Assembly (NCBI RefSeq): GCF_003390915.1
Contig: NZ_QMEM01000008.1
Coordinates: 124,001 to 188,000, forward strand
DNA: 64,000 nucleotides
Origin: Lewinella sp. IMCC34183
Lineage (GTDB): Bacteria > Bacteroidota > Bacteroidia > Chitinophagales > Saprospiraceae
Reading direction: 5' to 3'
The notes under the pieces were generated by a model. It was not told the origin of the DNA. It saw only the letters and a program-made list of their open reading frames with translations, and made no database searches. The position numbers and the translations under genes were made by a program. Shown here in pieces: positions 25,079 to 34,200 of the stretch (its first letter is position 1; every line of letters begins with the position of its first letter).

Positions 25079-26350
25079 ATGAACGTACTACTTCTTGGCA
25101 GCGGTGCCCGCGAACACGCCCTGGCGTGGCGGCTCGCCGATAGCCCCCTTTGCGCCGAACTTTTCATCGCTCCCGGCAATGCCGGTACCGATCAGTACGG
25201 GACCAATCTTGCGCTTGACCTGACCGACTTCGATGCGGTCCGCTCCGCCGTAGTGGCCCACAACGTCCGGTTGGTCGTGTGCGGTCCCGAAGAGCCCCTG
25301 GTACGGGGCTTGCAGGATTACTTCAGCACCGACGAGGAGCTGAAATCCGTCTACTTCATCGGCCCCAGCCGCAAGGCCGCCCGCCTGGAGGGCAGCAAGG
25401 CCTACGCCAAGGCATTCATGAGCGAGTACGGCATCCCGACGGCGGGCTACCGCCGCTTTACCGTGGACGACCGCGCGGAGGGGGAGGCCTACCTGGAAAC
25501 CCGCACGCCGCCGATCGTACTCAAGGCCGACGGCCTGGCCGCCGGGAAGGGCGTGGTGATCGTAGACAGCGTGGCGGAGGCCAAAACCGAGTTACGCGCC
25601 ATGCTGGAGGGTAAGTTCGGGGAGGCCGGATCTACCGTGGTCGTCGAGGACTTCCTCGACGGCATCGAGTTTTCCGTATTCGTACTCACGGACGGCAAAA
25701 GCTACCGCCTGCTACCGGTCGCCAAGGACTACAAACGGATCGGGGCGGGGGATACCGGCCCCAACACCGGCGGCATGGGCAGCGTGAGTCATCCGCCCTT
25801 CGTGGACCCCGACATGATGCGCATGGTCGAACAGCGTATCGTACAGCCTACCCTGCAGGGTATTCAGGCCCGCAAGCTCGACTACCGCGGATTCATTTTT
25901 CTCGGCCTCATCGTCGTGGACGGCGAGCCGCAGGTGATCGAGTACAACTGCCGGCTCGGGGACCCGGAAACCCAATCGGTCATGGCCCGCCTGCAGAGCG
26001 ACCTGATGCAACTGCTGCTCGAAACGGTCGAGGGGGACCTGAGCACCGCCGTCGTGCGGATGGACCCTCGCCAGGCCGCCACCGTAGTGCTGGTGAGCGG
26101 CGGCTACCCCGGTAGCTACGAGAAGGGGAAGGTGATCACGGGCCTCGAGGAAGTGACCGACAGTATGGTTTTTCACGCAGGAACTACCCGTAACGCCAAG
26201 GGGGAAGTAGTGACCAACGGCGGCCGCGTCCTGTCGGTGACCAGCTACGGCGACACCTTCGAAGACGCACTGGCCACCTCCTACGCCAACGCGAAGAAGA
26301 TTCACTTCGAGGGGGTGACTTACCGCGAAGACATCGGTTTTGACCTATAG
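25079..26350 (+). CDS. purD: Phosphoribosylamine-glycine ligase (GARS)
   Basis: 423 residues. PurD joins glycine to phosphoribosylamine with ATP, the second step of purine synthesis. MNVLLLGSGAREHALAWRL is the N-terminal signature. The ATP-grasp domain carries RKAARLEGSKAYAKAFM, IVLKADGLAAGKGVVI, VVEDFLDGIEFSVF, GPNTGGMGS and EYNCRLGDPETQ (metal ligands). The stop at 26350 lies 4 nt before the ATG of the GlmU-like gene, so the two are probably translated together. purB is elsewhere in the window on the other strand. Confidence 0.97.
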   Translation: MNVLLLGSGAREHALAWRLADSPLCAELFIAPGNAGTDQYGTNLALDLTDFDAVRSAVVAHNVRLVVCGPEEPLVRGLQDYFSTDEELKSVYFIGPSRKAARLEGSKAYAKAFMSEYGIPTAGYRRFTVDDRAEGEAYLETRTPPIVLKADGLAAGKGVVIVDSVAEAKTELRAMLEGKFGEAGSTVVVEDFLDGIEFSVFVLTDGKSYRLLPVAKDYKRIGAGDTGPNTGGMGSVSHPPFVDPDMMRMVEQRIVQPTLQGIQARKLDYRGFIFLGLIVVDGEPQVIEYNCRLGDPETQSVMARLQSDLMQLLLETVEGDLSTAVVRMDPRQAATVVLVSGGYPGSYEKGKVITGLEEVTDSMVFHAGTTRNAKGEVVTNGGRVLSVTSYGDTFEDALATSYANAKKIHFEGVTYREDIGFDL

Positions 26351-26354
26351 GCTT

Positions 26355-27551
26355 ATGCAGATTATTCTTTTCGATTCCCCCACCGTACGTACCGCCCTGC
26401 TTCCGCTGACCTACGCCCGCCCCGTAGCGGGACTACGCTGTGGTATGCTCACCACCGCCGAGTGCTGGCGGCGGCGGACGGACAGTGAGGTCGCCGTGCT
26501 TACCCAGGATTACCTGCAACCCGACTTTCCCCTGGCGGCTGGCGACGACAACCTGTTTGTCGACGGCAGCCTGCGCCCGACGGTCGAGCTGCTATCCCTG
26601 CTCCCGCAGCTGGAGCCCAATAGCGGCTACACGCTTTCCGGAGAGCTGGTCTTACTACGTGCCGATCGTTCCACCGCCGGTCATTTTATCAGCGAGGGCA
26701 CTGCGCCGGACCATTGCACTACCGAGCCGTTGCCGCACCTCCCGTTGCTGCGGTTTACCCGACCCGCCGACCTGTTTTTGAACAACGACCGTGCCCTGCG
26801 CGAAGACTTCGAGCTGCTTACCGCGGGGCGTACGTCTACGGAGGTCTCCGCTACCAATACGATCATCGGTCCACGTGACCAGCTGTTCCTCGAGCCGGGG
26901 GTGACCCTCGAGGCCTGTACGATCAACGTCAGCAGCGGACCGGTCTACCTGGGCCGGGAGGCCGTGGTCCTGGAAGGTTGCCTGCTGCGCGGTCCGGTGG
27001 CGGCGGGCGCGGGTGCGGTGCTTAAGATGGGAACCAAGGTATACGGGGCTACGACCCTCGGCCCGTCCTGTAAGGTCGGTGGAGAGATCAACAACGTGGT
27101 CTTTCAGGCCCACAGCAACAAGGGGCACGAAGGCTTCCTGGGCAACGCCGTGGTGGGGGAGTGGTGCAACATCGGCGCCGATACCAATGCGAGTAACCTG
27201 AAGAATGATTACGGGGAGGTGAAGGTCTGGTCGTACGCCGAAGAGGCAATGATCCCCAGCGGCCTTCAATTCCACGGCCTGATTCTGGGCGATCACTCCA
27301 AGGTCGGCATCAACACGATGTTCAATACCGGTACGGTAGTCGGCTACTCCTGCAACGTGTTTGGCGCGGGATTCCCCCCCTCCTTTTTGCCATCCTTCAC
27401 CTGGGGCGGGGCGGAGTCCCGTGCCGAGTACCGACTGGACCGGGCGTTGGATACCGCCGAGCGGATGATCGCCCGCCGCGGTCGGATATTTGGGGAACGG
27501 GAACGCGCCGTGTTCACCCGCATCTTCGAGGATACCGCCCGCTTCCGCTAG
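26355..27551 (+). CDS. GlmU-like putative sugar nucleotidyltransferase with left-handed beta-helix
   Basis: 398 residues from ATG at 26355, 4 nt after the purD stop; an in-frame TTG inside purD is less likely. MQIILFDSPTVRTALLPLTYARPVAGLRCGMLTTAECW matches the atypical nucleotidyltransferase group (NTP_transf_4) of Bacteroidota. From about residue 180 hexapeptide repeats (TNTIIGPRDQLFLEPG, VYLGREAVVLEG, AVLKMGTKVYG, GNAVVGEWCNIGADTNASNLKNDYGEV) form a left-handed beta-helix as in GlmU. It probably makes an activated sugar for envelope glycans, but the classic pyrophosphorylase G-x-G-x2-M-K loop is not visible, so the reaction is unproven. Confidence 0.85.
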   Translation: MQIILFDSPTVRTALLPLTYARPVAGLRCGMLTTAECWRRRTDSEVAVLTQDYLQPDFPLAAGDDNLFVDGSLRPTVELLSLLPQLEPNSGYTLSGELVLLRADRSTAGHFISEGTAPDHCTTEPLPHLPLLRFTRPADLFLNNDRALREDFELLTAGRTSTEVSATNTIIGPRDQLFLEPGVTLEACTINVSSGPVYLGREAVVLEGCLLRGPVAAGAGAVLKMGTKVYGATTLGPSCKVGGEINNVVFQAHSNKGHEGFLGNAVVGEWCNIGADTNASNLKNDYGEVKVWSYAEEAMIPSGLQFHGLILGDHSKVGINTMFNTGTVVGYSCNVFGAGFPPSFLPSFTWGGAESRAEYRLDRALDTAERMIARRGRIFGERERAVFTRIFEDTARFR

Positions 27552-27598
27552 TAGCAGACTGCCTCCGGCTGCGAGAGGAGCGATACCCTCCCGACCGC

Positions 27599-28147
27599 TT
27601 AAAACCCGATCCCCAGGGCCAAATCCAGGGCGCCACCGGATGACTTAGCGCCGTTCTCCGGACCGGTGCGGCGAAAGCCCACCCCGGCGGAAGCCTCGAA
27701 TACGAGTTTTCCCACCGGGCGGCGGAGGCCGTAGGTCGGGATGATGGTGAAGCCCGAGCGGGCATACAGGGCGGAAGTGCTTTTGACCACCAGGATTCCC
27801 GGCAGGTAGGTCGCGCGCAGGGACAGGAAATTGGCGCTGTTGCGGTAGACCGGTTTTTCGCGCGCCAACCGGCGACCGTAGTTGTAATACCAGCGCGGCG
27901 CTACGGTACCCGACAGGGGTACGCCTATACCCTCATTTCTCCCTCCGAAGGTGGTCATCGCGTATCCGAAATTGGCGCTGAGTTCGGTATGCAGGACCAG
28001 ATCTCCGGCGATAGGTAGTTCGAGGTAGGGACTGATTCCCGGCAGGATCACCCGAAGTTGCCCGCCGTACAGCAAGTCCGGATTCGCATGCTGGGCCGAT
28101 AGGCCTGTGGCCAGCAACAACTGGAAAAAGAGGAAAAAGTGTTTCAA
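27599..28147 (-). CDS. Small exported outer-membrane-type protein, unknown
   Basis: 182 residues from TTG at 28147, chosen because it gives a clean signal peptide (MKHFFLFFQLLLATGLSAQ). A longer upstream frame overlaps the CPBP gene and lacks a signal at its start. The mature protein is made of aromatic-ended strands (YLELPIAGDLVLHTELSANFGYAM, VAPRWYYNYGRRL, ANFLSLRATYLPGIL, LVFEASAGVGF) and ends in LDLALGIGF. The terminal Phe and strand pattern suggest an 8-stranded outer-membrane barrel. Function unknown. It follows the CPBP protease gene with 185 nt between. Confidence 0.7.
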   Translation of the reverse strand: MKHFFLFFQLLLATGLSAQHANPDLLYGGQLRVILPGISPYLELPIAGDLVLHTELSANFGYAMTTFGGRNEGIGVPLSGTVAPRWYYNYGRRLAREKPVYRNSANFLSLRATYLPGILVVKSTSALYARSGFTIIPTYGLRRPVGKLVFEASAGVGFRRTGPENGAKSSGGALDLALGIGF

Positions 28148-28332
28148 GGCGATAGGGTAATAGGTGAGGGAAGTCCGGGGGAATACGGCGTAGGCAACCC
28201 AGATGGGGCCTCCAACGCCTGATTTAACTGGTACGCTTGCTGGCTTATTGGCCCTTACGGGGCAAAAGTCAGGTCCCCGGAAGGGCGAAAGTAGAGAAGA
28301 TCTGCCCGGTGGCCGATGAGCGGGCGGGAGAA

Positions 28333-29220
28333 TCAGTCCGCCGCGGCCCCGGCCCCCAGCTGCCGCTCCGCTTTCCACCCGAGGTAAGCCGTACCCGCCA
28401 AGCTGAGGCCTCCCGCGATCAGCAGCGGCAACAGGTCCGAATCCATTTCCGTATCCGGGGTGAATTCCCCGCTCAGGTAGGTGGCGACCACCTGGCTGCC
28501 GTTGAACAGGAAGTGCAGGGCGATGGGGATCCAGAGCGTACCCGTCCAGCGGTAGGCGTAGCCCAGCAGTGCGCCCAGGAGCAGTCTCGGAAGAAAGCCG
28601 GCAAACTCCACGTGGATGCCCGAAAAGATGAAGGCGCCGACCCAGACGGCCACGTGCCCCGACATAACGTGCGGGAGGAGACGGCCCTGGAGCAGGCCCC
28701 GGAACATAATTTCCTCCGCGAAGGCGGGCACCAGGGCCACAGTGAGGAGGGCGAGCAGGAGCTCGGGCACCCGCTCGAAGGTGAGTACCCCGGCGAGCAT
28801 GGCGTTGCCCGCGTCTTCGCTGCGGAGCATCCAGTCGGGTAGGTCGAGCTGCAGGTTCAGGTAGGCGGCCAGGGCGATCAGGGGCATACCCACGACGAAA
28901 GCCAGCACGGCCGTGCCGATCAGCTCTGGCCGTCGGGGAGCCACCAGGCCGGCGGCGCGGGGCCAGTAGTTGCCGTAGGCGACGGCCAGCGCTGCGATCG
29001 CCGACAGGCCCCAGGTGCCGAGGTTATTCAGCAGCAGCACGAAGCGGAGGTGTTGTCGCTCGGCGATGGTGGCGAAGCTTGCGTCCGCGGTGGCCAGGGA
29101 AAGGTCGTAGTGCACGCTCAGGGCGGCTACGCAGAAACTGGTCAGGACAAGGAAGCCCACAAAAGAGAGCAGCGTGATGAGCAGGAGGCGTAGCGGCCCG
29201 ACGGCGGGAAGAGCATTCAT
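28333..29220 (-). CDS. CPBP-family intramembrane metalloprotease (CAAX-like)
   Basis: 295 residues with about seven or eight hydrophobic segments. The family motifs are AEEIMFRGLLQGRLL (Glu-Glu near residues 169-170, then Arg) and FIFSGIHVEFAGFLPRLLLGALLGY (His), followed by the third motif PIALHFLFNGSQV. The glutamates and histidines form the active site within the membrane. Members cleave or modify membrane peptides; the target here is unknown. ATG at 29220. A divergent promoter region of 61 nt separates it from the glycosyltransferase fusion. Confidence 0.9.
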   Translation of the reverse strand: MNALPAVGPLRLLLITLLSFVGFLVLTSFCVAALSVHYDLSLATADASFATIAERQHLRFVLLLNNLGTWGLSAIAALAVAYGNYWPRAAGLVAPRRPELIGTAVLAFVVGMPLIALAAYLNLQLDLPDWMLRSEDAGNAMLAGVLTFERVPELLLALLTVALVPAFAEEIMFRGLLQGRLLPHVMSGHVAVWVGAFIFSGIHVEFAGFLPRLLLGALLGYAYRWTGTLWIPIALHFLFNGSQVVATYLSGEFTPDTEMDSDLLPLLIAGGLSLAGTAYLGWKAERQLGAGAAAD

Positions 29221-29269
29221 AGTTGCGGTTGCGCCTATATAACCCCGCAGCCGCCATAAGTTTGCGTTC

Positions 29270-29277
29270 TACCTTTG
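29270..29277 (+). promoter_or_regulatory. -7 box, probable leaderless promoter of the GT2 fusion gene
   Basis: TACCTTTG, an exact match, followed by GGGC and a GTG start at 29282. Confidence 0.7.
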
Positions 29278-29281
29278 GGGC

Positions 29282-31249
29282 GTGCAGCTCTCCATCGTCA
29301 TTGTCAGCTACAACGTGCGGTACTTCCTCGAGCAGTGCCTGCTCAGCGTTGCCCGCGCCACGGAGGGGTTGACTGCCGAAACGTGGGTGGTCGATAACAA
29401 TTCCGCCGATGGCTCGGTCGAGATGGTGCGCCGCCGCTTCCCCTGGGTGAAGGTCATCGCCAACCCGCACAACCCGGGCTTCTCGGTGGCGAATAATCAG
29501 GCCCTCCGGCAGGCGCGGGGCCGCTACGTGCTGCTGCTCAATCCCGATACGCTGGTGGAGGAAGACACCTTCCACCGCTGCTACGCCTTTGCCGAGGCCC
29601 ACCCCGATCTCGGGGGGCTCGGCGTGCGCATGATCGACGGCAGCGGCCGGTACCTGCCCGAAAGCAAGCGCGGCCTGCCCACCCCCTGGGTTGCCTTCAC
29701 CAAGGCCTTCGGGCTGGCGCGGCTGTTTCCCCGCTCCCGGCGCTTCGGGCACTATCACCTGGGCTACCTGGCCGAGGACGAGACGCACGCGGTGGAGGTC
29801 CTCGCCGGTGCCTACATGTGGATGCGGGCCGCGGCCCTGGAGCAGGTAGGCTTGCTGGACGAGACCTTCTTCATGTACGGGGAGGATATCGACTTGTCGT
29901 ACCGCCTGACCCAGGGCGGCTACCGCAACTACTACTATCCCGGTACCAGTATCATCCACTACAAGGGCGAGAGTACCAAGCGGGGGAGCCTGAATTACGT
30001 CCGGGTGTTCTACCAGGCCATGGTCATCTTCGCCCAAAAGCACTTCGTAGGATCCGGCGCCCGGGGGCTGGTGCTCATGATGCGCCTGGCGATCTACGTA
30101 CGCGCCGTGCTGACGGTCGGGGCCAACCTGTGGGCGCGGCTCCGCTTTCCGCTGCTCGACGCGGCCGGGATGTACCTGGGCCTGCGGCTGCTCAAGCGAC
30201 TCTGGTCGGCGTACCACTTCGACGATCCGGGCTACTTTCCGGACTACATCGACTACCTGCACTTTCCCGCCTACTCGCTGCTGTGGGTGGCCAGTATCTT
30301 CCTCGGTGGGGGCTACGACCGTCCCTTCGATTACGGGCGACTCCTTCGGAGCCTGGGAGTGGGGACCCTCCTTCTGTTATCGGTCTACGGACTCCTCCCG
30401 GAAGACCTGCGGCCGAGCCGTGCCCTGCTGGTGCTCGGGGCCGCCTGGGCAACGGGCTATGCGCTGGCCGTCAGGGTGGTGTTTCGCGCCCTGCTGACCG
30501 GCAGGCTGGGAGCCCACGACGAGCGACGCCTGCTCATCGTCGGGCGTGCCGCGGAAGCGCAGCGTACCCTCAGTCTGCTCCAGCGGGCCGGAACCACCGC
30601 CCACTACATCGGACGGGTCGACCCCGGCACCCGCGCCCCGCGCCCCGAAGCGGACGTGGAAGCCGAAGGCATCGGCACCACCGATCGACTGACCTCCCTG
30701 GCCTCCCTGTACCGGGCCGAGGAAATAATTTTTTGCAGTGCCGACCTGGACATCAGCGATATCCAGCGGTGGATGCGTGAGATCGGACCGCGGGTGCAGT
30801 ACCGCATCCTGCCCGAAGCCAGCCGAAGCATCATCGGCAGCCACCGGCCCGACCAGCGGGGAACCCTCTACACCATCGATGTCAATCTGCGCATCGACGA
30901 TCCCGTACTCCGCCGGGGCAAATGGCTGCTCGACCGGGGCGTGGCCCTGCTACTGATCCTGACCCTGCCGCTCACGGTCTGGCCGGTACGCGACACGGCG
31001 GGCTACCTGCATAATCTCGTGGCGGTGCTCTTCACCCGACGGACGTGGGTGGCCTACCATCCCGGTGATCCCGATCGTAAGCTGTTGCCCGCCCTGCGCC
31101 GCGGCGTGGTGTATCCGGGCCTTAACCTGGCGGCCGAAGACTCCGAAACGCTTCACCACCTTAACCTGCTGTACGCGCGTGACTACCGCCTCCGCGATGA
31201 CCTGCGGCTGATCTGGGAGAACTTCCGGAGCCTCGGCCGCCGGGACTAG
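29282..31249 (+). CDS. GT2 glycosyltransferase fused to membrane segments and a WcaJ-like Rossmann domain
   Basis: 655 residues, GTG start. Residues 1-280 are a rhamnosyltransferase-like GT2: LSIVIVSYNVRYFLEQCL, VVDNNSADGSVEMV, NPGFSVANNQAL, LLLNPDTLVEED (metal-binding region) and FFMYGEDIDLSYRL. Residues about 345-410 hold membrane segments. Residues about 415-535 (RLLIVGRAAEAQRTLSLL to RSIIGSHRPD) resemble the nucleotide-binding domain found in polyprenyl-glycosylphosphotransferases such as WcaJ, and a further membrane segment follows (about 555-575). The catalytic phosphotransferase domain is not seen. It likely helps assemble a lipid-linked surface glycan. Its TAG overlaps the tamB stop by 4 nt. 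Confidence 0.85.
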   Translation: MQLSIVIVSYNVRYFLEQCLLSVARATEGLTAETWVVDNNSADGSVEMVRRRFPWVKVIANPHNPGFSVANNQALRQARGRYVLLLNPDTLVEEDTFHRCYAFAEAHPDLGGLGVRMIDGSGRYLPESKRGLPTPWVAFTKAFGLARLFPRSRRFGHYHLGYLAEDETHAVEVLAGAYMWMRAAALEQVGLLDETFFMYGEDIDLSYRLTQGGYRNYYYPGTSIIHYKGESTKRGSLNYVRVFYQAMVIFAQKHFVGSGARGLVLMMRLAIYVRAVLTVGANLWARLRFPLLDAAGMYLGLRLLKRLWSAYHFDDPGYFPDYIDYLHFPAYSLLWVASIFLGGGYDRPFDYGRLLRSLGVGTLLLLSVYGLLPEDLRPSRALLVLGAAWATGYALAVRVVFRALLTGRLGAHDERRLLIVGRAAEAQRTLSLLQRAGTTAHYIGRVDPGTRAPRPEADVEAEGIGTTDRLTSLASLYRAEEIIFCSADLDISDIQRWMREIGPRVQYRILPEASRSIIGSHRPDQRGTLYTIDVNLRIDDPVLRRGKWLLDRGVALLLILTLPLTVWPVRDTAGYLHNLVAVLFTRRTWVAYHPGDPDRKLLPALRRGVVYPGLNLAAEDSETLHHLNLLYARDYRLRDDLRLIWENFRSLGRRD

Positions 31250-34200
31250 CGGCGCAGGGTAGCGTCGCTTCGGAAGCCGTCGAAAAACTCGGAGAGCGAG
31301 TCGAACTCCCGCTTCCAGCTCAGGCCCGTGCCCAGCTGCAGGCGCCGGCCGTTGGCGATGTCGGGCTGGCGCCGCTGGTAGACGCGCAGCTTGAGGGACC
31401 GGCTGTCGTTGAGGACGTACTCCAGTACGATGTCGTTGCCGATAAAGGTGCCGGTATTACCGCCGCCGGCAAACTGGTTGTTCAGTACGTTCACGTCGCC
31501 GCTCAGGCTCAGGCGGTTATTGAAGTCACGGCGGAAGGAGAATTCCACGGCCTGCCCCCGACCGATCGTACCCTGGTTGCTGAAGTTGGTGGAGGTGGAG
31601 TAGTTGTTGTAGGCGATGTCGAAATCGAAACCGCTGATGAAGGCCTCCTCGCCGAAGGCATCGCGCAGCAGGTCGTTGAGCAGTAGGCTCAGGTAGGTCG
31701 AGAGCCATTCGCTAACGGTGTTGACCGCAACGTCGGCCACGTTGAAGCTCAGGTCGGCGGGCAGGAACTGTCCCACGGCAATGAGGCCGAATACCTGGCG
31801 GTTCAGTTCGTTCTGGTCGAGGAGTAGCTGCCGCCTTTTATTGTTGGCGTAATTTTCGAGCTGGCCGTCGAGACTCGGGAAGGCGATGTCGAAATTGATG
31901 TTGGGCTGGGTAAGGATACCGTCCAGCTTGAGCGTGAGCTCCACGTCCGTGGCCTGGGAGGCCGTCTGGATGACGGGCGTGCCGGCATCTACCGGTAGGT
32001 ATTCGCGCACGAAATTGATGATGGGCGTTTTCAGGTTCTGGTAGTCGGCGGCGATGTCGATCCGCGCGGCGAAGGGGTCGCCCGACCAGCTTACGGTGCC
32101 GCCGGGGCGGACCGAAAACTCCTTATTGACCACCTTGTACAGCGTGAAGAGGTAGTCCCCGTCGGTGAGCGTGATCGTGCCGTACATCTGCAGGTCGCCG
32201 TCGCGCGGGATCCGGATGGTCAGGTTGCCGTTGCCCTGCCCGCGCAGTACGTCACCGACTTCCTCGTCGAAGATGATCTCGCCCAGGGCCTCGTCGGTCA
32301 CCTCGATCTGCATTTCCAGGCTCACCCCGGTGGGGTCCTCGGCGGCCGTCCGGGTTTCTTCCTCCTGGTAGACCTGCCGGTCCACGAAACGGACGTTGTC
32401 GATGGGCCCGGCTCCGGTGCCCGGGGTGACGGGAATGGACAGCCGCGAATCCCGGCCTACGGTAGCGCGGACGTAGATGTCCGTCTGCCGGAAATCACCG
32501 GAGAAGTCCACCGTTCCGCTGCCGATGGCCCGCCCGTAAAAGTTGGGGTTCTGCCCCGGCGACAGGTCGAGGGCGAGAAAGCGGTCGGTGGTCAGCCGGG
32601 CGCTGATGCCGAGGTTCTTGAGCCGGTCGTGGGTGATGCCCCCCGTGAGTCGCGCCGCGTTGTTGTTGCGATCGAGCAGGCGTGTGCCCGCCAGGTCGAA
32701 GAGGGTGTTCGTGATGCGTACGCGTGACTCGTTGAAGTGGTAGCGTGTTTGCAGGTAGTCCAGGGTAAAGGCCCCGGCCGAGGCGTCGATGTAGCCCTGT
32801 ACGTCCGGTTGCCCGGCTGGTCCCACCACGTTGAGCCGCCCGTCGATCTTGCCCACGATATCGGATACCGAGCCGCCGACCCAGTAGCTGGCCAGGTCGA
32901 GGGGGTAGCCGTTGACGTCGACCGTGAGGTCGAGGTAGTTCTTTTCCTGGTCCGTCCGGGGATTGGGTGCCAGCTGGCCCAGGTTGAAGGTCGCCTCGGC
33001 GATCAGCTGGGAGGTATCGCGGTTCAGGTTTAGGTAGGCGGTCAGACGGCCCTTAGGGTCGGGTGCGCGCAGGTCAACGCGCAGGTACCCGTAGTCGTCG
33101 CCGTTGATGAGGAAGGTATCGCTGCGGATGTCGGCACTGAGGCCCGTGAGCAGGAAGGCATCGTCCACGCCGACGTGCACATTTACCCGGCCGTCGAAGT
33201 CGAGCGGCTGGTAGGCCCAGACCGAATCGATCAGTCCCAGAGCCATGTTGCGAAAGTTAAGGTCGAGGCCTTTGCTGCCCCGTTTCGACAACTGAATGCT
33301 GCGGTCGCCGCTGCGGAGGCTGAAGTTCCGCGTGTCGATGTACTGCGGCCCGATGACGATCCGGTTGTCGCGGCGGATGGCCCACGGCTCCTGGAAAAGC
33401 ACGAGGTCCGAATCGTCGAAGCGGATGGCATAATTGGCGCTGTCCGGCAGGGTGATCTCCCCGTTGAGGTTGAGCTTGTCGAGGAACAGGCCGCCCGCGC
33501 CACCGTAGTTGATGCCGAAGGTCAGGGTGTCGCGGTCGATCAGGCTGAGCAACGTGAGCTGGTCAAGCAGGGGCTTGTTGTTGACCAGCGTCGTGTCGAT
33601 CACCAGGTCGAGCTCCCCCTCGGAGCCGTCGCCCTTGGTGCGCACGATGAGGTCGACGAGCTCGATATTGTCGTAGCGGAAGCGGGGCGCGACCAGCTCG
33701 GCGCGCAACTCGTCGGCGAATCCGTCGTAGCTGCCCGTCAGGTGTACGTCGCGCACCGGTCCGAGCTTGGGATCGATCAGGCGGTTGAGTCCCCGGGAGT
33801 CTACTACCGTCAGGTCGAAACTGAAGCGGTTGGCCTCCGGCACCACGCGCGGGGGACGGATCTTCAGTCGGTCGGCCCAGCCGGGGTAGTAGGTAACGAG
33901 GTAGCGGGTAAGGCTGGTGGAGAGGTCATTGAGATCGAAGCGGCCGATGATCTCGCCCCGGGCAATGTCACTCTCCAGCTTCACCACCTTTTGTCCCTCC
34001 GGGTTGAAAATGGAGTACGCCAGTAGCTGGCCGATCTCGATGTCGGCGGTGTCCCGGATCACGCGGAAGCTGTCCAGCTCTACCCGGCCCTCCATGTCGC
34101 TGAAGACGGTGTTGCGCAGGTTGAGGTCCACGTTGCCCGATAGCACGATCAGTCGCTCGCTCAGATTCAGCGCCTGCAGGTCCATCTCGCGGATGTTGGC

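Noticed and set aside
28148-28378. N-terminal extension of the small barrel gene
   Set aside because: It overlaps the CPBP gene end and puts the signal peptide in the middle of the protein.
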